Below, one piece after another: positions 37,805-51,319 of a stretch of DNA of 64,000 bases (positions are counted from its first letter, which is position 1; each line of letters opens with the position of its first letter). The stretch comes from Aquabacterium olei. GTDB taxonomy: Bacteria; Pseudomonadota; Gammaproteobacteria; Burkholderiales; Burkholderiaceae_C. The notes beneath the pieces were generated by a model, which was not told where the DNA came from, ran no database searches, and worked only from the letters and a program-made list of their open reading frames with translations. The translations under genes and the position numbers were made by a program. The stretch is from contig NZ_CP029211.1 of assembly GCF_003100395.1 (NCBI RefSeq), positions 1 through 64,000 on the forward strand. The letters run 5' to 3'.

Positions 37805-39960
37805 GCAAGAACATCATCGCGGTGGTTTTCGCCCTCGGCCTGCTGGCCGCGGGGTGGGTGGGCTACGGTTTCATCGGCACGAACGCCATTGCCCTGGCCA
37901 TGACCGTGCTGATCACGGGCACCTACCTGCTGGGCAGCTGGGAGCTGAGGCAGTTCCGCGTGGCCACGGCCTCGCTGGACAGCGCGCTGGCTCGGGCCAG
38001 CGAGGCCCAAGACGACCTGCCCACCTGGCTCGGCACCCTGCACCCCAGTCTGCAGAACCCCGTTCGCGCACGCATCGAGGGGGATCGCATCGCCCTGCCC
38101 GCCCCGGCGCTCACGCCCTACCTGATCGGGCTGCTGGTGATGCTAGGCATGCTGGGCACGTTCCTGGGGATGGTGGTCACCTTCAAGGGGGCGGTGTTTG
38201 CGCTGGAGGCTTCATCTGACCTGGCCGCTATCCGGGCCGCGCTGGCAGAGCCCATTCGGGGCCTCGGGATGTCGTTCGGCACGTCGGTGGCGGGCGTGGC
38301 CACGTCGGCCATGCTCGGGCTGATGTCGGCCATCAGCCGGCGGGAGCGGCTGGATGTGGCCCGTCGACTGGATGGCTGCATTGCCAACGAACTGCGCCCC
38401 CTGTCGAAGGCGCAACAGCGCGAGGACACACTCAAAGCCCTGCAGGACCAGGCCCAGGCCATGCCCCAGGTGGTTGATCGCCTGCAGGCCCTGCTGGAGG
38501 GCGTCGAGCAACGCCATGCGCAGCTGAACGCCCAGTTGGTCGAGCAGCAGCAGCAGTTTCACCGGGAGGCGAGCGGCGCGTACACAGCCCTGGCAGAGAC
38601 GGTGGGCCAGGCCCTGAAGCACAGCCTCGCCGAGAGTGCGCGCCTGGCGGGCGAGGCGATTCGCCCGGTGGTGGAGTCGGCCATGAGCGGCGTGACGGCG
38701 TCGGCCCAGGCCACGCATGAGCGGCTGCTGAGCACCACACAAGCCCAGCTTGCCAGCCTGGCAGCGGACTGGTCCGGAACGGCTGAGCGGACGGCCCAAT
38801 CGTGGCAGGCGGCGCTGCAGCACCACGAGGCCACCACCGAGCGCATGACTGCCGCGCTGGACCGCAACCTGCAAGGCATCGTGCAAGGGTTCGATCAGCG
38901 CGCGTCCGGACTGGTTCAGGCGCTCCAACACTCGGCTGAGCAGACCCACGCACATCAGGTGGCGGCCGACGCCGAGCGGCTGGCCGCCTGGCACCAGGCC
39001 CTGGAGGGGACCGCGAGCCAGCTGGCGGATGCATGGCAGCGTGCCGGCACGCATACCCTCGCGCAACAGAAAGCGACGTGCGAGGCCCTGGAAGCCGCAG
39101 CCGGCCAGATCACCCGCCGCGCCAGCGAGCACGTGAGCCAGACGCTCGCCGGTGTCACGCAACTGCTGAATCAATCGGAGGAGCTGGTGCGCACGCGCAT
39201 GGCATCGGAGGCCGAATGGACCACGCAGCAACGTCAGCACATGAACCAGCTGGCCACCGTCTGGCGCACCGAGCTGGCCGCCCTGCGTGACGACGAGGCA
39301 CAGCGCGGTCAGGCCGCGGTGGCGCGCCTGGGTGAATTGCAGACGGCCGTGGCGGGCCACCTCGCCACGCTGGGCGCGGCGCTGGAGGCGCCTCTCACCC
39401 GGCTGCTGCAAACGGCCTCCGACGTGCCGCAGGCGGCCGCCGAAGTGATCGCGCAGCTGCGGCAGGAAATGGCCGCCCTCAGCGAGCGCGACAACGCTGC
39501 ACTGACCGAACGCGCCGCGTTGATGGGTCAGCTGGCCGGGCTGGTTCAACGCCTCGATGTGGCGGCCAGCCAGCAGCAAACCGCCATCGACAACCTGGTG
39601 GGCTCGGCAGCGGGTGTGCTCGAGCAGGCCGGCGTCCGCTTTGCCGACGCACTGGGCGCGCAGGCCGGCAAGGTCGACGACGTGGCCGCGCATGTGGCCG
39701 CCAGCGCGGTGGAGCTCGGCAGCCTGGGCGAAGCGTTCAACGAGGGCGTGACGCGCTTCAACACCGGCAGCGACAAGCTGGTCGACAGCCTGCAGCGCAT
39801 TGAAGCGGCACTGGCTCAATCCCTGAGCCGCAGCGACGAGCAGCTGGCCTACTATGTGGCCCAGGCCCGTGAAGTGATCGACCTGAGCATCGTCTCGCAA
39901 CAAGGCATTCTGGAGGACCTGCGCCGTCTGCAGGCCCAGGCCCCTGCTGGAGCCGCATGA
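37801..39960 (+). CDS. DUF802 protein: MotA/ExbB-like membrane stator with long coiled-coil tail
   Basis: This 719-residue protein has two N-terminal helices (about 5-45) and two further helices: YLIGLLVMLGMLGTFLGMVVTF near 104-130, and LGMSFGTSVAGVATSAMLGLM near 156-180. These resemble the MotA/TolQ/ExbB proton-channel domain. About 500 residues of Ala/Gln/Leu-rich coiled coil follow, in the cytoplasm by topology. It overlaps both neighbours by ATGA. With the OmpA/MotB-like protein next door it should form an ion-driven motor complex; the long tail recalls ZorA of Zorya defence. The function of this family is not established. Confidence 0.83.
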   Translation: MSKNIIAVVFALGLLAAGWVGYGFIGTNAIALAMTVLITGTYLLGSWELRQFRVATASLDSALARASEAQDDLPTWLGTLHPSLQNPVRARIEGDRIALPAPALTPYLIGLLVMLGMLGTFLGMVVTFKGAVFALEASSDLAAIRAALAEPIRGLGMSFGTSVAGVATSAMLGLMSAISRRERLDVARRLDGCIANELRPLSKAQQREDTLKALQDQAQAMPQVVDRLQALLEGVEQRHAQLNAQLVEQQQQFHREASGAYTALAETVGQALKHSLAESARLAGEAIRPVVESAMSGVTASAQATHERLLSTTQAQLASLAADWSGTAERTAQSWQAALQHHEATTERMTAALDRNLQGIVQGFDQRASGLVQALQHSAEQTHAHQVAADAERLAAWHQALEGTASQLADAWQRAGTHTLAQQKATCEALEAAAGQITRRASEHVSQTLAGVTQLLNQSEELVRTRMASEAEWTTQQRQHMNQLATVWRTELAALRDDEAQRGQAAVARLGELQTAVAGHLATLGAALEAPLTRLLQTASDVPQAAAEVIAQLRQEMAALSERDNAALTERAALMGQLAGLVQRLDVAASQQQTAIDNLVGSAAGVLEQAGVRFADALGAQAGKVDDVAAHVAASAVELGSLGEAFNEGVTRFNTGSDKLVDSLQRIEAALAQSLSRSDEQLAYYVAQAREVIDLSIVSQQGILEDLRRLQAQAPAGAA

Positions 39961-40610
39961 TGGTGGGCACCGAGGACGAAGACGGCCTGGAGCAGAGCGG
40001 ACCGGTCTGGGCCGTGTTCGGCGACCTGATGGCGGGCCTGCTGGGTGCGTTCGTGCTTGTGCTGGTCGGGATGCTGGTGGTGCACATGGAGCTGGCGACC
40101 AACCTGCAGAAGGAAGTGGCCAAGCGCCAGCAGGAAGAACAGCGGCGCATGGCCCTCGAGCAGGCTCTGGCCGGCCCGCTCGCGAGCGGCCGGGTCACCG
40201 TGTACAACGGTCGGATCGGCATCAGTGGCAGCGTGTTGTTTCCCCCTGGTTCGGACGAGTTGCGCCCGGACGGTCGGCAGCTGCTCAAGAGCCTGATTCA
40301 ACCCCTGCGCGTGTACCTGGGCGAGCGCAACGAGATGCTGATGGTCAGCGGTTTCACCGACGACAAGCTGGTGCGCAACGACAACCAGCGCTTCTCGGAC
40401 AATCTGGAGCTGTCCGCGCAGCGGGCACTGACGGTGACCCGCGCACTCATCGCCGATGGCATGCCCTCTTCGCAGGTGTTTGCCGCGGCCTTCGGTGCGG
40501 AGCAGCCCGTCGCGCCGAACGTGGACGAAGCCGGCCGCGCGAAGAACCGACGCGTCGAGATGGCGCCAGTGCCCCGATCCAGCCCCGTCAAGCCGGCCGG
40601 CCATGAGTGA
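39957..40610 (+). CDS. OmpA/MotB-like protein, partner of DUF802
   Basis: This 217-residue protein has a single membrane helix near residues 20-45 (WAVFGDLMAGLLGAFVLVLVG) with an Asp at about 23, the position of the proton-binding Asp of MotB. An OmpA peptidoglycan-binding domain (about 85-205) contains VSGFTDDKL, NLELSAQRALTVTRAL and AKNRRVEM. It would anchor the DUF802 channel to the wall and gate ion flow. ATGA overlap with DUF802 and an 8-bp overlap with DUF2894. Confidence 0.88.
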   Translation: MMVGTEDEDGLEQSGPVWAVFGDLMAGLLGAFVLVLVGMLVVHMELATNLQKEVAKRQQEEQRRMALEQALAGPLASGRVTVYNGRIGISGSVLFPPGSDELRPDGRQLLKSLIQPLRVYLGERNEMLMVSGFTDDKLVRNDNQRFSDNLELSAQRALTVTRALIADGMPSSQVFAAAFGAEQPVAPNVDEAGRAKNRRVEMAPVPRSSPVKPAGHE

Positions 40611-41193
40611 CATCCGGCTCGAGGCCCTGCGCGCTCAAGGCGCCCACCTCATCGACCCGATTCGCTTCCGTTACCTGGAGGCCCTGGCGCGGCGCACGCA
40701 ATCACAGCCTGCGGCGGTACAGCGTGTGCTGAGGCCAAGGCTGGATTCGGCCATTGCAGACTACGTCTGCCGGGTAGATCAGTCGGTGAGCCTGCCGGCC
40801 GTCACGGCGCGCAGCGCACCCCGGCCCTCGGCCCTGATCGAACTGAACCGGTATCTGCACGAGCGCTCGCGCGACGAACCGCAGGACGCACTGCCGGGGG
40901 ACGCGCCGCGGGCATCCGAGATGAAGAGCGTGCGCCGCTTCAGCGAAGTGTGGTCGAGGATCGCGGCGGAGCAGCAGGTCTCGCAGGCCGTGGCGCGCGG
41001 TCCGGAAAACGCCGGCCCGCTCAACTCGCACCGGCTGATGCTGCGGGCGCTGCATCTGATGAAGGGCCTGTCGCCAGACTATCTGCAGCGCTTCCTTTCA
41101 CAGATGGACACCTTGCTGTGGCTGGAACAGGCTAACCGCAAGACGGCGGCGCCCGAAGGCAAGAGCGGGAAGCGCGCGACGAAGAAGGGCTGA
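40603..41193 (+). CDS. DUF2894 family protein, last gene of the motor operon
   Basis: This 196-residue soluble protein matches DUF2894 (HLIDPIRFRYLEALARR, RRFSEVWSRIAAEQQV, LMLRALHLMKGLSPDYLQRFLSQMDTLLWLEQA) with a basic C-terminal tail. It overlaps the OmpA-like gene by 8 bp, completing a translationally coupled set of four. No enzymatic motif was seen. Function is unknown. Confidence 0.82.
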   Translation: MSDIRLEALRAQGAHLIDPIRFRYLEALARRTQSQPAAVQRVLRPRLDSAIADYVCRVDQSVSLPAVTARSAPRPSALIELNRYLHERSRDEPQDALPGDAPRASEMKSVRRFSEVWSRIAAEQQVSQAVARGPENAGPLNSHRLMLRALHLMKGLSPDYLQRFLSQMDTLLWLEQANRKTAAPEGKSGKRATKKG

Positions 41194-41211
41194 ACGCAGC
41201 CCTGCAGCACC

Positions 41212-41790
41212 TCAGCGGCCGAGGCGCCGCAGGTCGTCCGGCGTGTCGACGTCCAGCACACAGCCGGGGTCGTCCACGTCGATCCGGGTGAGGTGTCCGC
41301 TGTGGGTGCGGAGCAAGTCTCGGGCACCGGCATCGCCCGCCAGGGCCGTCAGGGCCTCGAACCACGTTCGGCTGAACCCGACGGGATGCCCGCGCTGCCC
41401 CCCGTGATACGGCGCAACGATGGACGCACCGTCGCGCAGGGCCTGCACCACGGCGGCCAGCGTGCCGGGGTGGATCGCCGGCATGTCGCCCAGGGCAATC
41501 ACCCAGCCCCCGGCCTGGGATGTGCTCCGGACGCCAGCCGCCAGGGTGACGCCCATGCCGGCTTCTGCGCCGTCCACCTCGTGCACCGTCACGCCGGTGT
41601 CAGCCAGTGCCGTATGCAAGGCCGGGCGACCCGATCGGATCAGGGCCACGCAGGTGTCGGTGGCATCGGCCAGGGCGCGTGCACTGCAGGCCACCATCGG
41701 TTCGCCTGAAGGAAGCGGGTGTGTGAGCTTGTCGCTGCCGAAGCGTGAACTCGCCCCCGCAGCCAGCAGCAATCCGGCAATGGGCTCCAT
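41212..41790 (-). CDS. MocA-type molybdenum cofactor nucleotidyltransferase
   Basis: This 192-residue NTP transferase has [20 protein letters not shown] at the N-terminus, the metal site [10 protein letters not shown] and the family feature [13 protein letters not shown]. MocA-like enzymes attach CMP to molybdopterin for xanthine-oxidase-type hydroxylases. Its place after XdhC and a molybdenum hydroxylase supports this. Start 41790 follows the XdhC stop by 4 bp. Confidence 0.85.
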   Translation of the reverse strand: MEPIAGLLLAAGASSRFGSDKLTHPLPSGEPMVACSARALADATDTCVALIRSGRPALHTALADTGVTVHEVDGAEAGMGVTLAAGVRSTSQAGGWVIALGDMPAIHPGTLAAVVQALRDGASIVAPYHGGQRGHPVGFSRTWFEALTALAGDAGARDLLRTHSGHLTRIDVDDPGCVLDVDTPDDLRRLGR

Positions 41791-41794
41791 GGGA

Positions 41795-42799
41795 TCAGGC
41801 CACCGCACAGGACGAGGGTGCGTGCGGCTGCGGCACCACGCCGAGTCCCTGCATCTGCACGCCATTGCGCACCGCCACCATCTCGGCCGCAATGGCCACG
41901 GCGATCTCGGGCGGCGTGTGGCTGCCGATGGGCAGGCCCACGGGGCCATGCAAGCGCGCGGCCTCCTCGACGGTCAGGTCGAAGTGCTGGGTCAGCCGCT
42001 GGCGCCGCCGGTTGTTGTTGAGCCGCGAGCCCACTGCCCCCACGTAGAAGGCGTCCGACTTCAGCGCCTCGAGCAGCACCAGGTCATCCAGCTTCGGATC
42101 GTGCGTCAGGGCCACCACGGCACAGCGAGGGTCGGGCACCATCGCCAGGAAGGCATCGTCGGGCATGCTGCTGACCAGCGTCGTGCCGGGCACGTCCCAG
42201 CCCGCGCTGTGCTCCTCGCGCGGGTCGCACACCGTCACTTCGTAATCCAGGGCCAGCGCCATTTGCGCCAGGTAGCGCGAGATCTGTCCGGCGCCCACAA
42301 TCAACAGGCGCCACTGCGGCCCGTGCACGGTGTGCAATTGCTGGCCATCCCAGCGCCAGGTGGCGCCCCGCGGCGCATCGGCCAGCGTGGTGAGCCCGCT
42401 CTGCAAGTCCACCCGCTTGGTCGTCAGCTGCCGCCGGGCCAGCCGTGCAGCCAGTTCATCGAGCAAGGCTGCGGACGCGGAGGGTTCGATCACCACCTCC
42501 AGCGTGCCGCCACAGGGCAGCCCGATGCGCGCGGCTTCTTCCTGCGTGACACCGTAGGTGAGCGTGAACGGCTGCGTGCCGCCCATCTCGCCCGCCCGCA
42601 TGCGCGCCACCAGGTCGTCTTCGATGCAGCCGCCAGACACGGAGCCTTCGATCAGCCCGTCGTCTCGCACAACGAGCCAGGAGCCTGGCGGGCGAGGAGC
42701 CGAGCCCCACGTGCGGGCGACGGTCACCCACGCCACACGCCGGCCCTGCGCGGCCCATTGCCGCGCCGTGGCCAGCACTTGCAGGTCGACGCTGTCCAT
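41795..42799 (-). CDS. XdhC/CoxI family molybdenum hydroxylase maturation protein
   Basis: This 334-residue protein has an N-terminal XdhC_CoxI domain ([25 protein letters not shown]) and a C-terminal Rossmann domain ([46 protein letters not shown]). XdhC proteins bind the Mo cofactor and promote its sulfuration and insertion. The start ATG overlaps the last base of the large-subunit stop, so the genes are coupled. Confidence 0.92.
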   Translation of the reverse strand: MDSVDLQVLATARQWAAQGRRVAWVTVARTWGSAPRPPGSWLVVRDDGLIEGSVSGGCIEDDLVARMRAGEMGGTQPFTLTYGVTQEEAARIGLPCGGTLEVVIEPSASAALLDELAARLARRQLTTKRVDLQSGLTTLADAPRGATWRWDGQQLHTVHGPQWRLLIVGAGQISRYLAQMALALDYEVTVCDPREEHSAGWDVPGTTLVSSMPDDAFLAMVPDPRCAVVALTHDPKLDDLVLLEALKSDAFYVGAVGSRLNNNRRRQRLTQHFDLTVEEAARLHGPVGLPIGSHTPPEIAVAIAAEMVAVRNGVQMQGLGVVPQPHAPSSCAVA

Positions 42800-45027
42800 C
42801 AGGCCTTTAGCTCGTCGGTGCGGATCGGCAGGCTGCGCACGCGCTTGCCCGTCGCGGCCGCAATGGCATTGGCCACGGCCGGCGCCAGCGGCGGCACGCC
42901 GGGCTCACCGATGCCGGTCGGCTTCTCCGCCGAAGCCACGATGTGCACCTCGACCACGGGCATCTCGTTGATGCGCAGCTGCGGGTAGTCGTGGAAGTTC
43001 GACTGTTGCACCACGCCATCCTTCAAGGTGATGGCGCCATACAGCGCGGCCGACAACGCGAAGCCCACGCCGCCTTCCACCTGCGCCCGCACGACATCCG
43101 GATTGATCACGGTGCCACAGTCGACCGCGCAGACCACACGGTCGACGCGCAGCGCGCCATTCGCCTGGATGGACACCTCGGCCACCTCGGCGACATACGA
43201 CCCGAAGGACTCGTGCACCGCAACGCCACGACCACGTCGCACACCAGCCGGCCCCTTCTTCAGCGGCGTTCCCCACTGGGCCTTCTCGGCCGCCAGCTTC
43301 AGCACCGCCGCATGCCGCGGATGCTTGCCGAGCAGCCCGAGGCGGAAGGCCACCGGATCCTGTCCGGCCGCGGCCGCCAGTTCGTCGATGAAGGTCTCCG
43401 TCGAGTAGGCCGTGTGCGTGGAGCCCACCGAGCGCCACCAGTGCACGGGCACGGGAATGTCGGTCGGCGTGTGAAGGTCCACCAGCATGGCCGGGATGCC
43501 GTACGGCAGGTTGGACGCGCCTTCCACCGACACCGGGTCGATGCCGTCCTTGATCATCCCGCTGAAGAGCGTGCCCGCCATGATGGACTGCCCCACCAGG
43601 CGGTGTCGCCAGCCGGTGATGCGCCGCTGATCGTCCAGCGCGGCTTCCAGCGTATGGTGGAAGGCCGGGCGGTAGTAGCCAGCCTTCATGTCGTCCTCGC
43701 GCAGCCACACCATCTTCACGGGCGCGCGCCCCTGAATGGCCTTCGCAATGTGGACGGCCTCGAGCACATAGTCGGCATCCTTGCTGGCGCGCCGCCCGAA
43801 GCTGCCGCCGGCATACAGCATGTGGATGGTGACCCGCTCGGGCGGGAGGCCCAGCAGGGCCGCCACCGCCGTCTGGTCGATGGTCTGGAATTGCTCGCCG
43901 TTCCAGATCTCGCACTCGTCCTTGCCCAGGCGCACCACGCAGTTCAGGGGCTCCATGGCCGCGTGCGCGAGATAGGGGAAGTCGTAGCTCGCGCGCAGCG
44001 TCTGCCGGGCCTGGCGAAACGCGTCGTCCACGTCACCCTGCTTGCGCGCCACCGCCCCCGGCTGCTGGGCAAGCTGGTGGAAGCGCTGGAAGATCTCGTC
44101 ACTGCCCAGCCGGAAAGCCGACGTCTCGTCCCATTCAATCGACAGCGCGTCACGTCCCTTCTTCGCCGACCAGGTGTCCCGCGCGAGCACGGCCACGCCG
44201 TTCGGGATCGGCACCACATCCTCGACGCCCTGGATGGCCTTGGCCCGGCTCGCATCGAAAGACTTGACCCTGGCGCCGAAGCGCGGCGGATGCGCGACCA
44301 CGGCAGTCAGCATGCCGGGCAGGTGCACATCCTGCGTGAAACGGGCCTTGCCGTTGATCTTCTCGGACGTGTCCTTGCGCGGTGCACGCTTGCCGATCAG
44401 CTTGAAGTCCTTCGGATCCTTGAGCTTGACCTCGGTGGGCACCGGCAACCGCGCCGCCGCCTCGGCCAGCTCACCGAAGCCGGCCTTGCGGCCACTGGCC
44501 GGGTGGGACACCACGCCGTCCGACACGCGGATTTCACCCGCGGGCACGGACCAGGTCTGTGCAGCGGCCGCCACCAGCATGGCCCGCGCCGTGGCGCCCG
44601 CCTGTCGCATCTGCTCCCAGGCATTGGCCATGGCCGTGCTGCCGCCTGTGCCCTGCACCTGCCCGAACAGCAGGTTGTTGTAGCGCTTCGAGTCGGCCGG
44701 CGCGCCTTCGACCTTCACCTGAGCCCAGGCCGCATCCAGCTCTTCGGCCACCAGCGTGGCAATGCCCGTGTAGGCGCCCTGCCCCATCTCGATGTGCTTG
44801 GAGATCACCGTCACGGTGCCGTCGGTGCCGATGCGCACGAACGCGTTCGGCTCGAAAGCCGGGGCTGCACTGGCGGTGACGAGCGCCTGCCCACCCCTGG
44901 CCGCCGCAGCCACTGCACCAGGCAGGTAGATGCCCAGCGTCAACCCCGCCGTGCCATGCAGAAAGCGGCGGCGGCTGTCGTTCTCGATGCGGGGTTGCGC
45001 CGCCGTGTTCATCGTGAAGTTCCTCAT
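42799..45027 (-). CDS. Molybdopterin-binding subunit of a xanthine oxidase-family aldehyde/aromatic hydroxylase (IorB-like)
   Basis: This 742-residue protein has a Tat signal ([18 protein letters not shown]) and the split MoCo-binding domains of the IorB/membrane-bound aldehyde dehydrogenase type: [56 protein letters not shown], and the catalytic Glu in [13 protein letters not shown]. With the 2Fe-2S subunit upstream it would hydroxylate an aldehyde or N-heterocycle in the periplasm. ATG 45027 overlaps the small-subunit stop by ATGA; ATG 45012 has AGGA at good distance and is an alternative. Confidence 0.9.
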   Translation of the reverse strand: MRNFTMNTAAQPRIENDSRRRFLHGTAGLTLGIYLPGAVAAAARGGQALVTASAAPAFEPNAFVRIGTDGTVTVISKHIEMGQGAYTGIATLVAEELDAAWAQVKVEGAPADSKRYNNLLFGQVQGTGGSTAMANAWEQMRQAGATARAMLVAAAAQTWSVPAGEIRVSDGVVSHPASGRKAGFGELAEAAARLPVPTEVKLKDPKDFKLIGKRAPRKDTSEKINGKARFTQDVHLPGMLTAVVAHPPRFGARVKSFDASRAKAIQGVEDVVPIPNGVAVLARDTWSAKKGRDALSIEWDETSAFRLGSDEIFQRFHQLAQQPGAVARKQGDVDDAFRQARQTLRASYDFPYLAHAAMEPLNCVVRLGKDECEIWNGEQFQTIDQTAVAALLGLPPERVTIHMLYAGGSFGRRASKDADYVLEAVHIAKAIQGRAPVKMVWLREDDMKAGYYRPAFHHTLEAALDDQRRITGWRHRLVGQSIMAGTLFSGMIKDGIDPVSVEGASNLPYGIPAMLVDLHTPTDIPVPVHWWRSVGSTHTAYSTETFIDELAAAAGQDPVAFRLGLLGKHPRHAAVLKLAAEKAQWGTPLKKGPAGVRRGRGVAVHESFGSYVAEVAEVSIQANGALRVDRVVCAVDCGTVINPDVVRAQVEGGVGFALSAALYGAITLKDGVVQQSNFHDYPQLRINEMPVVEVHIVASAEKPTGIGEPGVPPLAPAVANAIAAATGKRVRSLPIRTDELKA

Positions 45028-45482
45028 GCCAGGCTCCTTGCCGCTTCATGGATGGCCGCCCGGATGCGCACATAGGTGGCGCAGCGGCAGACGTTGCCGG
45101 ACATCGCGGTGTCGATGTCGGTGTCGGTCGGCTTGCGGTTCTTTTCCAGCAGCGCCACCGCGCTCATGATCTGACCGGACTGGCAGTAACCGCACTGCAC
45201 CACGTCGAGCTTCTTCCACGCATCCTGCACCGCACGGGCCACACGCCCGCGGTCCACGCCCTCGATGGTGACAACCTTCTTGCCAGCCACCGTGGACACC
45301 GGCGTCACGCACGAGCGAACGGGCTGACCATCGACGTGCACGGTGCACGCGCCGCACATCGCCATGCCGCAGCCGAACTTGGTGCCCGTCATCTGGAGCG
45401 TGTCCCGCAACACCCACAACAGGGGCGTGTCGGGCGCCACGTCCACGCGCTGGGGCGTCCCGTTCACAACTAGATTGACCAT
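45024..45482 (-). CDS. 2Fe-2S subunit of the molybdenum hydroxylase (IorA-like)
   Basis: This 152-residue protein has the plant-type cluster motif [16 protein letters not shown] plus Cys in RSCVTP, and the second cluster CGYCQSGQ and [11 protein letters not shown]. It passes electrons from the Mo subunit. No signal peptide: it is probably exported bound to the Tat-bearing large subunit. Start 45482 has AAGGAG 7-8 nt upstream. No FAD subunit is encoded nearby, as in IorAB-type enzymes that use a cytochrome acceptor. Confidence 0.92.
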   Translation of the reverse strand: MVNLVVNGTPQRVDVAPDTPLLWVLRDTLQMTGTKFGCGMAMCGACTVHVDGQPVRSCVTPVSTVAGKKVVTIEGVDRGRVARAVQDAWKKLDVVQCGYCQSGQIMSAVALLEKNRKPTDTDIDTAMSGNVCRCATYVRIRAAIHEAARSLA

Positions 45483-45651
45483 CCGAGTCTCCTTGGCATC
45501 CTGCAACAGCCTGCCATTCTGCGCAGCCCCGCCTTGTCTGGATAGTCCGATCCTGCGGCGTTCTTGCCTGATCCTCTTGCGGAGCGGACGAACTGGCCCA
45601 CGTGCGCTGACGGCGCCCTATCATCGCTGTCCCGATTCCCCGGAGGTGTGC

Positions 45652-48353
<2,702 letters not shown>

Positions 48354-48563
48354 ATGAACCTGAGCAAAAACGCCATTGCCTGCCTCCTGAGTCTGTTTGT
48401 CGCCGGAGGTGCTTGCGCCACGGGCGCCGACGCGCCCCAGGCACCCGCACAGGACAGCGCAGCCGCGCAAAGCACCACGGCGCCCAAGGCCGGCAAGCGT
48501 CTCAAACAAGAAGTGAACTGGTACACCACGCCCGGCTGGAAGTTCATGACCCGCGAGGAGTGA
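48354..48563 (+). pseudogene. Small exported protein, 3' end cut by IS3 copy 2
   Basis: The frame gives a signal peptide (MNLSKNAIACLLSLFVAGGACATGADA), an Ala/Gln-rich linker and RLKQEVNWYTTPGWKFMTREE. The stop codon TGA is formed by the first three bases of IS3 copy 2, so the native C-terminus is unknown and at least the end is lost. Product not recognised. Confidence 0.6.
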
Positions 48564-48613
48564 ACCGCCCCGGCTTTGAAGGAGGCTCCCTCGTTTGAGA
48601 TGATGGAGCCAAG

Positions 48614-49840
<1,227 letters not shown>

Positions 49841-49879
49841 CTCAAAGCAACTGGCCTCCGCAGAAGCCGGGGCGGTTCA

Positions 49880-50098
49880 GGTGATTCGCCGAAGGCGATT
49901 CACCTGGAACCTGCAAACCATCAAAACACCAACCCAGGGATCAGTCGCGCAAAGGTCAACCAAGGGATAAGGACGGCAACACTACAACCGGTCTTCAAAG
50001 CAGCATCACTGTGCTGCGGACCCTGATGAAAGACGCACGCGGGGGCTCCATTCGTTAGTCAAGGTCGCCACGTGGCGCCTTCACAAGTTAACCGAGCC
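49880..50098 (+). other. Remnant of the first cassette(s) with hairpin and degenerate attC end
   Basis: A hairpin GGTGATTCGCC-GAA-GGCGATTCACC (49880-49904, one mismatch) abuts the IS end. An open tail follows, ending at the TAG in CGTTAGTC (about 50053-50060). The next stretch contains a hairpin AAGGTCGCCACGTGGCGCCTT (50061-50081) and GTTAACCGAGCC, which resembles the L' end of attC at 54475-54592. The matching CGTTAGGC lies after the IS1111 element at 51303-51310. No complete gene remains. Confidence 0.5.
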
Positions 50099-51302
50099 TT
50101 CCCCGCGCAGGTCCAACCTTGGTTCATCAACGCGGCATCACGCCATGAATCGGTACACGGGCACTCTCAGGCAGTCGTCAGGTCAATGGCTTGAACGCTT
50201 CGCCTTTGCTGAGCATCGCCCAGGCCATGCGCGCATTCTTGGCCGCCACCGCCACCACCGCTTTCCAGTACCCACGTCGCTCAGCCAGGTCTGCCACCCA
50301 GCGACTGAGCCGGTCGTCCTTCTTATTCGCATTGGCCACCACCGCTCGCGCGCCCAATATCAGCAGCATGCGCAGGTAACCGTCACCGGCTTTGGTGATT
50401 CGCCCCAGACGCTGTTTGCCCCCAGAGCTGTACTGGCTGGGGACCAGGCCCAACCACGCCGCCAGCTGCTTGCCGCACTTGAAGTCATGCGCGCTGCCGA
50501 TGCTGGCCATCAGGGCGGTGGCCGTCTTGTCGCCCACACCGGGTATGGACATCAGCCTGCGGCAGCGGTCGTCGGCCTTGGCCATCGTCTCGATGTGCCG
50601 GTCGTACTCGGCAATGCGTTCATCCAGCCGGTGCAGCTCGCTGAGCAAATCGCCAATCGCCGTGTTCGCCCAGCCCGGCAGGTCTTCCAGGCATTGGCCT
50701 GCTTCGCGCCGAACCACCTCGGCGCGCTGCGGAAGTACGTGACCGTACTCGCTGAGCAAACCTCGGATGCGGTTGATCGTGGCGGTGCGCTGTTCGATGA
50801 ACCCTTGGCGCACGCGGTGGATGCTCAAGCGGCCTTGCGCGTCTTCGCTCTTGATCGGCACGAACCGAATCTGCGGGCGCTGCACCGCTTCGCAGATCGC
50901 CTGCGCGTCTGCCGCGTCGTTCTTGCCTCGCCGCCCGCTGAGCCGATACGGCGCCACAAACTTTGCCGCCATGATGCGCACCTGGTGCCCGAACTGCTGA
51001 AACTGCCTCGCCCAGTGGTGCGCCCCCGAGCACGCCTCCATGCCGATCAGGCACGGCGGCAGTTTGGCCATCAGCTCCAGCAGCGCATCTCGCCGCACCG
51101 CCGGACGCACCAGCACCGCCTTGCCCGCTGCATCCACCCCGTGCACCGCAAACACGTTCTTGGCGAGATCGATCCCAATCGCAATAATGGCCATGGACTT
51201 CCCCTTCCGAGTGAGTTGATGAGATTCGCAACCCCATCGTGGCACTTCGATGCCGTTCGCCGCAATACGCGGCTAGCTCGGGACGGGGAAGTCCCTTTCA
51301 TT
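50099..51302 (-). mobile_element. IS110-family (IS1111 group, attC-targeting) element, copy A
   Basis: The 1204-bp element runs from TTCCCCGCGCAGG to GTCCCTTTCATT and is repeated almost exactly at 55269-56472. In both places it is followed directly by CGTTAGGC, the R' end of an attC site. That insertion preference is known for the IS1111-attC group. There are no target duplications, as usual for IS110. Boundaries are set by where the two copies stop matching. Confidence 0.85.
50178..51194 (-). CDS. IS110/IS1111-type transposase, copy A
   Basis: This 338-residue DEDD transposase has the N-terminal motif IGIDLAKNVFAVHG, MEACSGAHHWAR, KNDAADAQAI, and the C-terminal Transposase_20 region LMSIPGVGDKTATALMASIG with the Ser in SSGGKQRLG. 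It differs from copy B at a few residues only. Intact. Transcribed against the cassettes. Confidence 0.92.
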   Translation of the reverse strand: MAIIAIGIDLAKNVFAVHGVDAAGKAVLVRPAVRRDALLELMAKLPPCLIGMEACSGAHHWARQFQQFGHQVRIMAAKFVAPYRLSGRRGKNDAADAQAICEAVQRPQIRFVPIKSEDAQGRLSIHRVRQGFIEQRTATINRIRGLLSEYGHVLPQRAEVVRREAGQCLEDLPGWANTAIGDLLSELHRLDERIAEYDRHIETMAKADDRCRRLMSIPGVGDKTATALMASIGSAHDFKCGKQLAAWLGLVPSQYSSGGKQRLGRITKAGDGYLRMLLILGARAVVANANKKDDRLSRWVADLAERRGYWKAVVAVAAKNARMAWAMLSKGEAFKPLT

Positions 51303-51319
51303 CGTTAGGCAACATCACC

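Noticed and set aside
36983..41193. Calling the motor operon a Zorya system outright
   Set aside because: ZorC/ZorD-type or ZorE nuclease and helicase genes are absent, and DUF3348 and DUF2894 show no such motifs. Only the stator-like pair is comparable.
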